This document shows positions 56,293 through 64,000 of a DNA stretch of 64,000 nt, in pieces. How positions within the stretch are numbered: position 1 is the stretch's first letter; each line of letters starts with the position of its first letter. The notes under the pieces were generated by a model. The model was not told where the DNA came from, did no database searches, and saw only the letters and a list, made by a program, of their open reading frames with translations. The translations under genes and the position numbers were made by a program. Source of the DNA: Competibacter_A sp037045685 (GTDB lineage: Bacteria; Pseudomonadota; Gammaproteobacteria; Competibacterales; Competibacteraceae); contig JBAOII010000013.1 of NCBI GenBank assembly GCA_037045685.1, positions 1 through 64,000 on the forward strand, in the 5' to 3' direction.

Positions 56293-56958
56293 ATGGCCGT
56301 GCGGTTGCCTTGGCCGCGAATTCGGACCGTCCTGCTCGACATGGACGGCACCCTCTTGGATTTGCGGTTCGACAACCAGTTCTGGCGGGAGCTGGTCCCG
56401 GAGCGCTACGCCCGTCGTCACGGCCTGTCCTTGGCAGGGGCTCGCGCCGAGGTGGCGACCCGCACGCGGGCGGTGGAAGGGACGCTGGCCTGGTATTGTC
56501 TGGATTATTGGACCCGGGAGCTGGCGCTGGACATCGTGGCCCTCAAGCGCGAAATCGAGCATTTGATCGCCGTGCATCCGCACGCCCTGGAATTTTTGGA
56601 TGCCCTGCGCGCCGCCGGCAAGCGGGTGGTGCTGGTGACCAACGCCCACCCGCACAGCTTGGCGCTGAAGATGGAAAAGACCCGGCTGGCCGGGCATTTC
56701 GATGGCATCGTCTGCGCGCACGCGCTGGGTTCGGTCAAGGAACAGCCGGAGTTTTGGCCGCGTCTGCGCGAGCGGGAACCGTTCGATCCGGCCGCGACGC
56801 TGCTGGTGGACGATCATCTGGCGATCCTGCGCGCGGCGGGCGCTTTCGGAATCGCGCATCTGGTGTCGGTGCTGCGGCCCGATTCCACCCATCCGCCCAA
56901 GCCGCCGGCGGAATTTCCGGCGATTCACGATTTTTCCGAGCTGTTGCCGGTCGGTTGA
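56293..56958 (+). CDS. yrfG: HAD nucleotidase, YrfG-like
   Basis: This 221-residue HAD hydrolase has motif I RTVLLDMDGTLLDLRFDNQF, then FWRELVPERYARRHGLS, a helical cap, motif II VVLVTNAHPHSLALKM, a lysine in GSVKEQPEFW and motif IV TLLVDDHLAILRAAGAFG. It resembles E. coli YrfG, a GMP/IMP phosphatase. The ATG at 56293 is used; the open frame reaches 56197 but that stretch has no similarity. The TerD-trypsin gene follows after 29 bases on the same strand. Confidence 0.88.
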   Translation: MAVRLPWPRIRTVLLDMDGTLLDLRFDNQFWRELVPERYARRHGLSLAGARAEVATRTRAVEGTLAWYCLDYWTRELALDIVALKREIEHLIAVHPHALEFLDALRAAGKRVVLVTNAHPHSLALKMEKTRLAGHFDGIVCAHALGSVKEQPEFWPRLREREPFDPAATLLVDDHLAILRAAGAFGIAHLVSVLRPDSTHPPKPPAEFPAIHDFSELLPVG

Positions 56959-56987
56959 GCCGACGGGCGGGGAGCGATCACGCGGTC

Positions 56988-58196
56988 ATGCAAGAACTTC
57001 TACCGGGACAAAATCACCCGATCGGCGGCGGCCGGGTCGCGGTCGGGGTGAGCGGTGAACCCGACGACGAGTTCGTCGCGCGCTTGCAATCCGGCGTTGT
57101 CCTGTTGGGCGCCGACGGGCGGATCGGCGATCCCGGCGATCTGGTGAGCGCCGAGCAACCGCGCTCCCGCGACGGGTCGGTGGTGTTCGCCGGACCGCCG
57201 GGCGAGTTCCGGGTCGATCTGGAGGCGGTGCCGGCGACGGTGGCCCGGATCGCGGTCGTGCTGGCGGTCAAGCCCGGTCTGCCGCGCGGTACCACCTTCG
57301 GGGTGTTCGCCGCCATCCGCGCCTGGCTGGCCGACGCGGCGGGCCAACCGGTGTCGCTGTTTCCGCTGCCGCTGGCCAGTCGCGGCGAAACCGCCATGAT
57401 TTTGACCGAGCTGTACCGCCATCGGGGACAGTGGAAATTCCGGGCGGTGGGCCAGGGGTTCGCGGCGGGCTTACCGGCCTTGGCCGCGCATTTCGGCTTG
57501 CGCTTGCCGGAGCCCGAGCGTCCCGCCGCTGGCGGCTCGGACGAACGGCGACAGTCGGGACCGGGCGGCGGGTCGTTCAGCGGAACTGGTTTCTGTGTCC
57601 ATCCCGACGGTTACGTGCTGACCAATCACCATGTGATCGAAGATGCCCGCGAAATTCTGGCCCGTTCGCCCCGGCACCGCTGCGCGTTGGAACTGGTGTT
57701 CGCCGATCCCACCAACGATCTGGCGCTATTGCGGGCTGATGCGCCGCCGCCCGGCGTGGCGATGTTTCGCGAAGGGCCGCAGGCGCGGCTGGGCGAGATG
57801 GTGATGGTGGTCGGCTATCCGCTGGGGGGCTTGCTCGGCTCGGGGCCGCAGGTGACCACGGGCAATGTCAGCTCGCTGATCGGTCCCGGCGACGATACCC
57901 GCTCCTTGCAGTTCACCGCCCCGACCCAGGTCGGCAACAGCGGCGGACCGCTGCTGGATGGCGATGGCGCGGTGGTGGCAGTGGTCAGCGCCAAGCTGAA
58001 CGCCGTCCGCGTCCACGAAATGACGGGGGACGTACCGCAGAACGTGAACTTCGCCATCAAGGCCGCATTGGCGCGGGGTTTTCTGGAAGCGGCCGGGGTA
58101 GATTACCGGAGTCGCGCGCCCGGTGCGCTGCGCCCCGCTATTGATATTGCCGCCGAGGCTCGCGATTTCGTGATGAAAATCGAGTGTCGGGGGTAG
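56988..58196 (+). CDS. TerD-domain protein fused to a trypsin-like serine protease
   Basis: This protein has 402 residues. Residues ~1-170 are a TerD-type stress domain: LPGQNHPIGGGRVAVGVSG, FRVDLEAVPATVARIAVVLA, and the strong closing motif SRGETAMILTELYRHRGQWK with RAVGQGFAAGLPALAAHFGL. The acidic Ca-binding runs of TerD (DxDLD and GDD) are missing or altered. A Gly/Pro linker (~172-195) leads to a trypsin/HtrA-like domain with His in VLTNHHVIEDARE, Asp in DPTNDLALLRAD and Ser in TQVGNSGGPLLDGDG, so the triad is complete. No signal peptide is seen, so it should be cytosolic. The ATG at 56988 starts just before the TerD fold. It follows the YrfG-like gene closely and borders the AT-rich island. 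Confidence 0.88.
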   Translation: MQELLPGQNHPIGGGRVAVGVSGEPDDEFVARLQSGVVLLGADGRIGDPGDLVSAEQPRSRDGSVVFAGPPGEFRVDLEAVPATVARIAVVLAVKPGLPRGTTFGVFAAIRAWLADAAGQPVSLFPLPLASRGETAMILTELYRHRGQWKFRAVGQGFAAGLPALAAHFGLRLPEPERPAAGGSDERRQSGPGGGSFSGTGFCVHPDGYVLTNHHVIEDAREILARSPRHRCALELVFADPTNDLALLRADAPPPGVAMFREGPQARLGEMVMVVGYPLGGLLGSGPQVTTGNVSSLIGPGDDTRSLQFTAPTQVGNSGGPLLDGDGAVVAVVSAKLNAVRVHEMTGDVPQNVNFAIKAALARGFLEAAGVDYRSRAPGALRPAIDIAAEARDFVMKIECRG

Positions 58197-58244
58197 GAGC
58201 GAATCGATGTTTGATCTCATAAATTCGATAGAAGGGGATATTCT

Positions 58245-59057
58245 TTGGATACGCAATGCAACCTTATTGATTTATTCAATCATTATTTTGAAATAATTCA
58301 TGCGAATACACCAGAAAAATTGCAAGAATGCTTTCGGTTGCGTTATGAGGTATATTGTAAGGAAGCGATCATTCCTGGATTTGACGCGATTGATTATCCA
58401 GAAGAAAAAGAGCAGGATGAATACGACGAGCGGTCCATCCATTGCTTGCTTGTACACAAGCCATCAAAAGTAAACGCGGGAACGGTCAGAATAATATTAC
58501 CTGACAATTCTAATCCACATGAAAAATTTCCAGTGGAAAAAGTTGCAGGAGATTTCTTCTTTCGAGATTTTCTGAGCGAAATTAAAATACCACGATCTCG
58601 AGTTGGCGAGATTTCCCGCTTGATTCTCGCGCCGCAGTTTAGGGCCAGAAAAGGTGAAAACCAAAAGCCTACCGGGTTATCGGAGGGCTCGGACCTTTTA
58701 TCGCAGCAGAGCGAGAGGCGTCGGCCAACTATTTCCCAGCAAGCTGAGGATCGACGCGGTAGTGTTCCACGACGAATTTTTCCTCATGCGGTTCTCGGTT
58801 TATTCGTGGCCATTGTCCGAATGAGTTTGGAAAACAATTTGACATATTGGTATGGAGGGATGGAACCGGTTTGCGCACGATTTTTGAAGTCATTTGGAAT
58901 TAATTTTACGCCAATTAGCCCAGTGGTTGATTATTTCGGTCCCTGTGTAACTTATATGGGATATATCCCCGATATTTTGGATAATATTTATCGAACTAAG
59001 CAAGAAATTTGGAATTTGCTAACAGATAACGGTGTTTTGCTCTCGCGGCCGAAATAG
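58245..59057 (+). CDS. PEP-CTERM/exosortase-associated acyltransferase-like protein
   Basis: This 270-residue protein resembles the exosortase-associated, N-acyl-amino-acid-synthase-type acyltransferases: LFNHYFEIIHANTPEKLQEC, FRLRYEVYCKE, YDERSIHCLLVHKPS, AGTVRIILPD, VGEISRLILAPQFR and the C-terminal WYGGMEPVCARFLKSFGINF. The start is a TTG with GAAGGGGA about 7 bases before it; no in-frame ATG fits. An internal stretch (~135-175, Arg/Gln/Ser-rich) is GC-richer than the rest. The gene is clearly AT-rich against the preceding sequence, which suggests acquisition. No exosortase or PEP-CTERM protein lies in the window. Confidence 0.8.
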   Translation: MDTQCNLIDLFNHYFEIIHANTPEKLQECFRLRYEVYCKEAIIPGFDAIDYPEEKEQDEYDERSIHCLLVHKPSKVNAGTVRIILPDNSNPHEKFPVEKVAGDFFFRDFLSEIKIPRSRVGEISRLILAPQFRARKGENQKPTGLSEGSDLLSQQSERRRPTISQQAEDRRGSVPRRIFPHAVLGLFVAIVRMSLENNLTYWYGGMEPVCARFLKSFGINFTPISPVVDYFGPCVTYMGYIPDILDNIYRTKQEIWNLLTDNGVLLSRPK

Positions 59058-59126
59058 CTCAAAATTGCATCAAGTGCCTTCAATAGCACAGGTAACGATT
59101 GATTAAATTCTAATTATTTCGGGGGA

Positions 59127-59561
59127 TTGGTTACGCTTCACCTAAGATGTTTGCTGGGTATCATATTTGTTTTTTTTGCTAGTATGGCACCAGCAGAAAA
59201 TATCCCCATTGTTGTCGTCAATGCGGCAACCGGTTCGCCTCCTTTGCTTTCAAGAAATGCACTTGGTGCAATATTTGGAATGCGGCTAAGAAAATGGAAT
59301 GATGGTTCACCAATTAGGGTTTTTGTGCTTCCAGATGAAAATCCATTGCATATAGCGTTTTCAAAATACGTGCTTAAGGTTTTTCCTTATCAGTTGCGCT
59401 CAGCTTGGGATCGTCTGGTTTTTTCTGGAACAGGGGAAGAACCTATCATATTAAAGTCCGAACAACAGATGCGTTCGGTTGTTGGTTCTACGCCCGGCGC
59501 AATAGGTTATTTAAGCAGGTCAATGATTGATGAATCTGTTAAAGAAATACCTGAAAATTAG
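59127..59561 (+). CDS. Small PstS-like periplasmic protein
   Basis: This ~144-residue protein has a signal-peptide-like start (LLGIIFVFFASMAPAENI) and a fragment of the PBP-like fold related to PstS: NALGAIFGMRLRKWNDGSPI, VFVLPDENPLHIAFSKYVL, and VVGSTPGAIGYLSRS. It is much shorter than PstS, so it is one lobe only. The start is unsure: TTG at 59127, or TTG about eight codons later. Such proteins often sit beside porin-like barrels, as here, where the porin ATG overlaps its 3' end. Function is unknown. Confidence 0.68.
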   Translation: MVTLHLRCLLGIIFVFFASMAPAENIPIVVVNAATGSPPLLSRNALGAIFGMRLRKWNDGSPIRVFVLPDENPLHIAFSKYVLKVFPYQLRSAWDRLVFSGTGEEPIILKSEQQMRSVVGSTPGAIGYLSRSMIDESVKEIPEN

Positions 59562-60903
59562 AAATAATTTTAACTATTTCTTTCAATTATATCTTGAAGG
59601 ATGCGCTTTTTATTTTAACAAAATCGACTTAAATAAAAACAAATTACTATCTCGATTTTTACCAAATTTTGGCCTGAATCTATTAAAGCTATCAATTTTT
59701 AAGTCAAATTTTTTATTGGTGGGATATTTTTTTATTTGCTTATATTGGATTGTTCCTGAGCGATTACAGGCTTTGGAACTAATTGATGACTTTCAGTTTC
59801 ATGGTTTTATTACACAGGGATATTTTTTGACATCCGATAATAGGATTTTTGGTGAAAGCGATTCCGGAGGGAGTTTCGATTTTACTGAAGCCGGATTAAA
59901 TGCATCATGGGCATTTTCTGCCGATCTTCGCGTGGCGGGACAAGTTTTGTTCCGGCGTGCTGGATCTGGTCACGACTATGATGTAGAAGCGGATTTTGGT
60001 TTACTCGATTATACTATCCTATCAAATTCCGATGCCCTCTTGGGAGTACGTCTCGGGCGTTTCAAAAATCCCCTTGGGTTATATAATGACACTCGTGATG
60101 TGCTGTTTACCCGACCGACAATATTGTTACCCCAGTCAATTTATTTAGAGCGTACCCGCGACTTATCTCTGTCCGCAGATGGCGGTCTTTTGTATGGAGA
60201 ATATCGTACTGATTTGGGAAATGTGTCATTTGAATTTGGCGCGGGAATTCCGAGAGGTAATAACCTGGATACAGAACTAGCCTATTTTGGTAGCGACTAT
60301 CCTGGGAATACCGATTCTAAGCTCTCTTATATTGGACGTTTGAATTATGAGCATGAAGGTGGAAAATATCGCGCCGCTATTAGTTCGGCAAGAGTGGATG
60401 TCCGGTATGATCCGAAACTTCTCCCGCCTGAAGATTTGCCCTCATTAAAAGATATATTCATACCTGTGATTTTTTCGGCCCAATATAATGGCGATAAATT
60501 GAGCTTAACTTCAGAGTATGCAATTCGAAGAATTCAGGAAAATAGTTTAGATAAGGATTATCAGGTTGACTCGGATGTCACTGGTAATAGTTACTACCTC
60601 CAAGCATTATATCGATTCAACGAGGATTGGCAAGCTATTGTGCGTTATGATGTTCTTTACAATAATAGGGAAGATAAAGATGGTAAAAAATATCAAGCCT
60701 TGACTGGAAAGCCAGCGTTCACGCAATTTGCTAAGGATTGGACATTTGGGTTACGCTACTATTTGAACTCATCTTTTTTGGTCGCCGCCGAATATCATTT
60801 TGTTGATGGTACGGCTTGGCTGCCCCGCCAAGATAATCCCGATACCGATGATTTACGACAGCGATGGCGCCTGTTTTCCTTGGCAGCAAGTTATCGGTTT
60901 TAA
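59530..60903 (+). CDS. Outer-membrane porin-like beta-barrel protein
   Basis: From about residue 85 the protein shows alternating beta strands and ends FSLAASYRF, a C-terminal Phe signature of outer-membrane barrels. Family-like segments are DDFQFHGFITQGYFLTSDN, LLGVRLGRFKNPLGLYNDTR, FTRPTILLPQSIYLERTRDL and WTFGLRYYLNSSFLVAAEYH. The first ~85 residues include the hydrophobic LLVGYFFICLYWIVPERLQA, a plausible signal sequence too far from the ATG at 59530. The real start is therefore likely internal or non-ATG. It shares the AT-rich composition of its two neighbours and may work with the PstS-like protein. Confidence 0.75.
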   Translation: MNLLKKYLKIRNNFNYFFQLYLEGCAFYFNKIDLNKNKLLSRFLPNFGLNLLKLSIFKSNFLLVGYFFICLYWIVPERLQALELIDDFQFHGFITQGYFLTSDNRIFGESDSGGSFDFTEAGLNASWAFSADLRVAGQVLFRRAGSGHDYDVEADFGLLDYTILSNSDALLGVRLGRFKNPLGLYNDTRDVLFTRPTILLPQSIYLERTRDLSLSADGGLLYGEYRTDLGNVSFEFGAGIPRGNNLDTELAYFGSDYPGNTDSKLSYIGRLNYEHEGGKYRAAISSARVDVRYDPKLLPPEDLPSLKDIFIPVIFSAQYNGDKLSLTSEYAIRRIQENSLDKDYQVDSDVTGNSYYLQALYRFNEDWQAIVRYDVLYNNREDKDGKKYQALTGKPAFTQFAKDWTFGLRYYLNSSFLVAAEYHFVDGTAWLPRQDNPDTDDLRQRWRLFSLAASYRF

Positions 60904-60929
60904 GCTAGATTAATTCTGGATTACAGCGA

Positions 60930-63824
60930 ATGCACCCGCCTATCCGCCCTGGCGTCTTCCTGAGCCTCAAGTGGAAGGCCATGCTGCTCAGCAGCATGGC
61001 CTTGATTTTGGTGACCGGAACGCTGGTGACGATCAACTATATCGAGTTGCGCAACCAGTTCGAGCAGCGCCGGGCGGAATTGCAGGACCAGTATGTCCGT
61101 CAGGTACAGGGCTTGCTGAATCAATCGGACATGCGGTTGCGACAATGGAGTACGCTGGTCGCGTCCCTGTTGGGCGCCCAATCCCCTGCGGAAAACTCAC
61201 CGAATCGGATGATCGCCGAATTCGAGCGGCTGGCGGGGATTCTGGAACTGGATATGGGGGTGGAGAGCGTCGTGCTGGTCGCCGCCGACGGTCGGCGCTT
61301 GGCCGCGCACGGCCGGGACGCGCACTCCGACGGTCGGATTGCCCTGGCCGAAGCGGTCCAGCGAGTCTTGGCTTCCGAAAATCCGGCCAGCCTGATCGAC
61401 TGCTTCGACACCTGCTTGCAGTACGCCGTCGCTCCCGTGCTGGGCACCGGCGACGCCCTGGTCTTAGGCGTGTCCCTGGCGGATGTCGTGCTCGATTTTC
61501 AGCGGGTTTCGGGCACGGATCTCGGGCTGATCGTCGGGCAGGCTGGAACGGCCCCCAAGAACGGCGATGGCGAACGCTGGCTCCAGCCATGGGGAGCCAA
61601 GGTGGCGGCGCTGAGCAGCGCGCGGACTAACATGTTGATTCTGCGCGCTGTTGCTCGGGAGAGAACGCTGTCCGAGAGCGCCAAAAAGTCGATTCATAGC
61701 AGCGTCAACGGCCGCGAGTATGAGGTTCGATTGTTTCCGCTGGCCGGTTTCGACGAGCGGGAAGAGGCCCATCTGGTGGTCGTCGCCGATATCAGCGACG
61801 CGATGGCGAAAATTCGGGCGGCGCTCCGGCACAATCTCGCCTTGGGAACCGTCGGTTTGGTGCTGTCGGAACTCTTGTTGCTGGCGATATTGTGGGCGCC
61901 TCTGTCGCGGTTGCGGTATGCCGCCGCCAAGCTGCCTTGGCTCGCCGAGGGCGAGTTCGCCAAAATTCGCGCGATGATATCGGAAACGGGGTTCACGCAT
62001 TTTTTTCGGGACGAAGTGGATGTCCTCAACGAGACCGCGATCGCCGTGTCCCACCAGCTCGAAGCGCTGAGCAGCGAAGTCGCCCAACAGACGCGGGATC
62101 TCTCCGAGCAGATGAACGAGATCGTCCAGCAGCGAAATTTTGTCACGCATGTGCTGGAAACCGCCCAAGCCATCATTTTGACCCAGGACCGAAACAACCG
62201 CATCCTGATGATCAACCCTTATGGTCAATCGTTGACCGGCTACTCGCTCTCGGATCTGGCGGGCAAGCCTTTCGTCGATCTGCTGGCGCGGAAGGAAAGC
62301 GCCGATACCGTTCAGAATCACTTGTCGGACCTCGTGGCCGGGGTGCGGGAGCATATCGAGGAAGAGTGCAACATTCGTTGCAAGGATCAGTCTGCGCTCA
62401 ATATCGTTTGGCAGCATTCCCGGCTCCGGGAGCAAACGGACGACGCGCCCCTGATCCTGTCGGTGGGCATGGACATCACCGCCCGGAAAAAGGCCGAGAT
62501 GCGGCTGGCGTGGTTGGCGGACCACGACTCGCTGACCGGGCTGTACAACCGGCGCCGGTTCACCCGGGAGCTGAACGATGCGGTGGCGGCGGCAAGACGC
62601 TATCGCCGCACCGGGGCGTTGCTGTTTCTCGATCTGGATCAATTCAAATACATCAACGACACCAGCGGCCATCACGCGGGAGACCGGCTGCTCCAGCGCC
62701 TGGGTGAACTGCTCCCTTCCATCCTGCGCGAAGTCGATGTGATCGGCCGCTTGGGCGGCGACGAGTTCGCGGTGATCCTCAACCAGGCGACGGCCGACGA
62801 AGCGGTCCAGGTGACCAAGAAAATTCTGGCCCACATCTGCGAAATCGAATTTCCGGTGGGCGAGCAAATCCACAAGTTGTCGGCCAGCATCGGCATCGCC
62901 CTGTTTCCCGAACACGGGATCAACATCGAGGATTTGCTGGCCCGGGCCGATCTCGCCATGTATCAGGTCAAGGACAGCGGGCGCGGCGGCTGGTATCTGC
63001 TGTCGGGCCAGGATCAAAGCCAGCGGCTGATGCGCGAGCGCGTGTTTTGGAAACAGCGCGTGGAGCACGCGCTGAAGGACAAGCTGTTTTTGCTGTACGC
63101 GCAGCCGATCCTGAACGTTCGGGACCGGACCATCTCGCATTACGAGGTTTTGCTCCGGATGCAGGGCGACGATGGAGAAGTCATCGGCCCCACCCAGTTT
63201 ATCGAGGTGGCGGAACGCACCGGGCTGATCCATTCCATCGACCGCATGGTGATGTCCGAAGCCATCCGCCACCAGGCCCAGGCCATGGCGCGGGGTTTGC
63301 GGATCACCCTGACGGTCAATTTGTCCGCCCACGCGTTCAACAACCCCGATCTGCTGAACCGGCTCAAGCAGCTCTTGCAGGAAACCGGACTCGATCCCCA
63401 GCAACTGATTTTTGAAATGACCGAAACGGCGGCGCTGGCCGACTTGGTGGCGGCCCGCCACCTGATGGAGGCGATCAACGATATCGGCTGCCAGTTCGCG
63501 CTCGACGATTTCGGGACCGGGTTTTCCTCCTTCTACTATTTGAAAACGCTGCCTTTCGAGTTCGTCAAAATCGACGGGTCGTTCATCAACAGGCTCGCGG
63601 ATCGCAAGGATGATCAGGTGTTGGTCAAGGCGATGGGCGAGATCGCCAGGGCGTTCGGCAAAAAGACCATCGCCGAGCAGGTGGAGGACCCGGAAGCCCT
63701 GGCCTTGCTCTCCATCTACGGGATCGATTACGCGCAGGGCTATCACATAGGGCGGCCCGTTCCCCTCGCTGACGTGCTGGAGGCCAGGGTCGCCCACCAC
63801 CTCGATGCGGTCGCGATCCGATGA
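60930..63824 (+). CDS. Membrane PAS-GGDEF-EAL protein
   Basis: This protein has 964 residues. An N-terminal span (~17-36) and a second at ~305-325 (LGTVGLVLSELLLLAILWA) frame a periplasmic sensor of ~260 residues. A coiled coil (~370-400), a PAS domain (~405-525), GGDEF (YNRRRFTRELNDA, GRLGGDEFAVIL) and EAL (~710-950) follow. The EAL motif reads HYEVLLRM, with downstream NLSAHAFNN, FEMTETAA, ALDDFGTGFSS, FVKIDGSF and AEQVED all present. Both catalytic sites look usable. GC content returns to that of the main sequence. No partner gene is adjacent. Confidence 0.93.
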   Translation: MHPPIRPGVFLSLKWKAMLLSSMALILVTGTLVTINYIELRNQFEQRRAELQDQYVRQVQGLLNQSDMRLRQWSTLVASLLGAQSPAENSPNRMIAEFERLAGILELDMGVESVVLVAADGRRLAAHGRDAHSDGRIALAEAVQRVLASENPASLIDCFDTCLQYAVAPVLGTGDALVLGVSLADVVLDFQRVSGTDLGLIVGQAGTAPKNGDGERWLQPWGAKVAALSSARTNMLILRAVARERTLSESAKKSIHSSVNGREYEVRLFPLAGFDEREEAHLVVVADISDAMAKIRAALRHNLALGTVGLVLSELLLLAILWAPLSRLRYAAAKLPWLAEGEFAKIRAMISETGFTHFFRDEVDVLNETAIAVSHQLEALSSEVAQQTRDLSEQMNEIVQQRNFVTHVLETAQAIILTQDRNNRILMINPYGQSLTGYSLSDLAGKPFVDLLARKESADTVQNHLSDLVAGVREHIEEECNIRCKDQSALNIVWQHSRLREQTDDAPLILSVGMDITARKKAEMRLAWLADHDSLTGLYNRRRFTRELNDAVAAARRYRRTGALLFLDLDQFKYINDTSGHHAGDRLLQRLGELLPSILREVDVIGRLGGDEFAVILNQATADEAVQVTKKILAHICEIEFPVGEQIHKLSASIGIALFPEHGINIEDLLARADLAMYQVKDSGRGGWYLLSGQDQSQRLMRERVFWKQRVEHALKDKLFLLYAQPILNVRDRTISHYEVLLRMQGDDGEVIGPTQFIEVAERTGLIHSIDRMVMSEAIRHQAQAMARGLRITLTVNLSAHAFNNPDLLNRLKQLLQETGLDPQQLIFEMTETAALADLVAARHLMEAINDIGCQFALDDFGTGFSSFYYLKTLPFEFVKIDGSFINRLADRKDDQVLVKAMGEIARAFGKKTIAEQVEDPEALALLSIYGIDYAQGYHIGRPVPLADVLEARVAHHLDAVAIR

Positions 63825-63933
63825 TTTCGTGGCCGATCAGCGGGCTGGATCCGGCGCTCCGGGGCCATGGACGGATGGTGGGGGTCTGGCTTTCCGAAAC
63901 GGGGATGCTATCTTAACGCAACGCTGGCAGGGT

Positions 63934-64000
63934 ATGAGGGTAACGTCAGACGGCTATCCCGGCTTTCGCATCGCGCCCGGCCGCTCGCCCTGTTTTCAAC
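63934..64000 (+). CDS. Possible gene start cut by the window edge
   Basis: An ATG at 63934 preceded by CAGGGT opens a frame that stays open to the last base (MRVTSDGYPGFRIAPGRSPC and on). Only about 22 residues are visible, no family is recognised, and it may be chance. Confidence 0.25.
   Translation, partial: MRVTSDGYPGFRIAPGRSPCFQ

Noticed and set aside
58207..58300. ATG at 58207 as the start of the acyltransferase
   Set aside because: It is in a different frame that stops after about 30 codons; the TTG at 58245 has the fitting frame and ribosome-binding site.

Overview
The window is a GC-rich chromosomal segment of a Gammaproteobacterium. Supporting signs are the rpe-gph-trpE order, UbiC/UbiA, ParE, ZapE, Dtd, and Pho-type control of a Pst operon. 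A GT4 glycogen-synthase-like gene, polyphosphate kinase and two PstS proteins would suit a polymer-storing lineage such as Competibacteraceae. That placement is inference only. No rRNA, tRNA, insertion sequence, prophage or CRISPR array was seen.

Layout. 1-5300: an AT-rich left edge with a histone-H1-like basic protein, then a polyamine cluster (carboxynorspermidine decarboxylase, its partner dehydrogenase, and a convergent ornithine decarboxylase-like gene) and a HAD protein. 5300-13400: a phosphate block on the minus strand, pstS-pstC-pstA-pstB-pstS-(degenerate Fic)-ppk1, behind a recognisable Pho box. 13600-23240: a VOC protein, a GT4 glycosyltransferase, trpE-gph-rpe, a small PATAN-like protein beside a haem-binding Tll0287-type membrane protein, an alpha/beta hydrolase, a monooxygenase-fold protein and ubiC-ubiA. 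23570-28820: a DUF6600 secreted protein with a long Gln/Glu/Arg/Ala tail, a broken membrane protein with pentapeptide repeats, and an NAD(P)-binding protein. 29000-35000: a CPA2 antiporter and the central-carbon run tkt-gap-pgk. 35270-49250: an RRM protein and a signalling block (MASE1-PAS-GGDEF, CBS-PAS-hybrid kinase coupled to an HD-GYP regulator, parE, and a 1,531-residue CheB-CheR-PAS-GGDEF-EAL protein). 49430-58200: housekeeping genes (dtd, pip, a HAD-IIA protein, hemH, a 2-hydroxyacid dehydrogenase, zapE, a cysQ-like gene, a yrfG-like gene) ending in a TerD-trypsin fusion. 58240-60900: an AT-rich island with an exosortase-associated acyltransferase, a small PstS-like protein and a porin-like barrel. 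60930-63824: a membrane PAS-GGDEF-EAL protein.

Two patterns cut across the window. First, at least ten single-base insertions, and no clear deletions, break genes that otherwise read as intact, including pstC and hemH. Insertion-type sequence error is the simplest explanation, so these genes are annotated across the breaks. Second, four copies of an intergenic hairpin repeat with a conserved one-sided tail all lie in the same orientation, like a REP family. The most unusual architectures are the TerD-trypsin fusion, the Fic-fold gene lacking its catalytic His inside the phosphate operon, and the CheB-to-EAL fusion.
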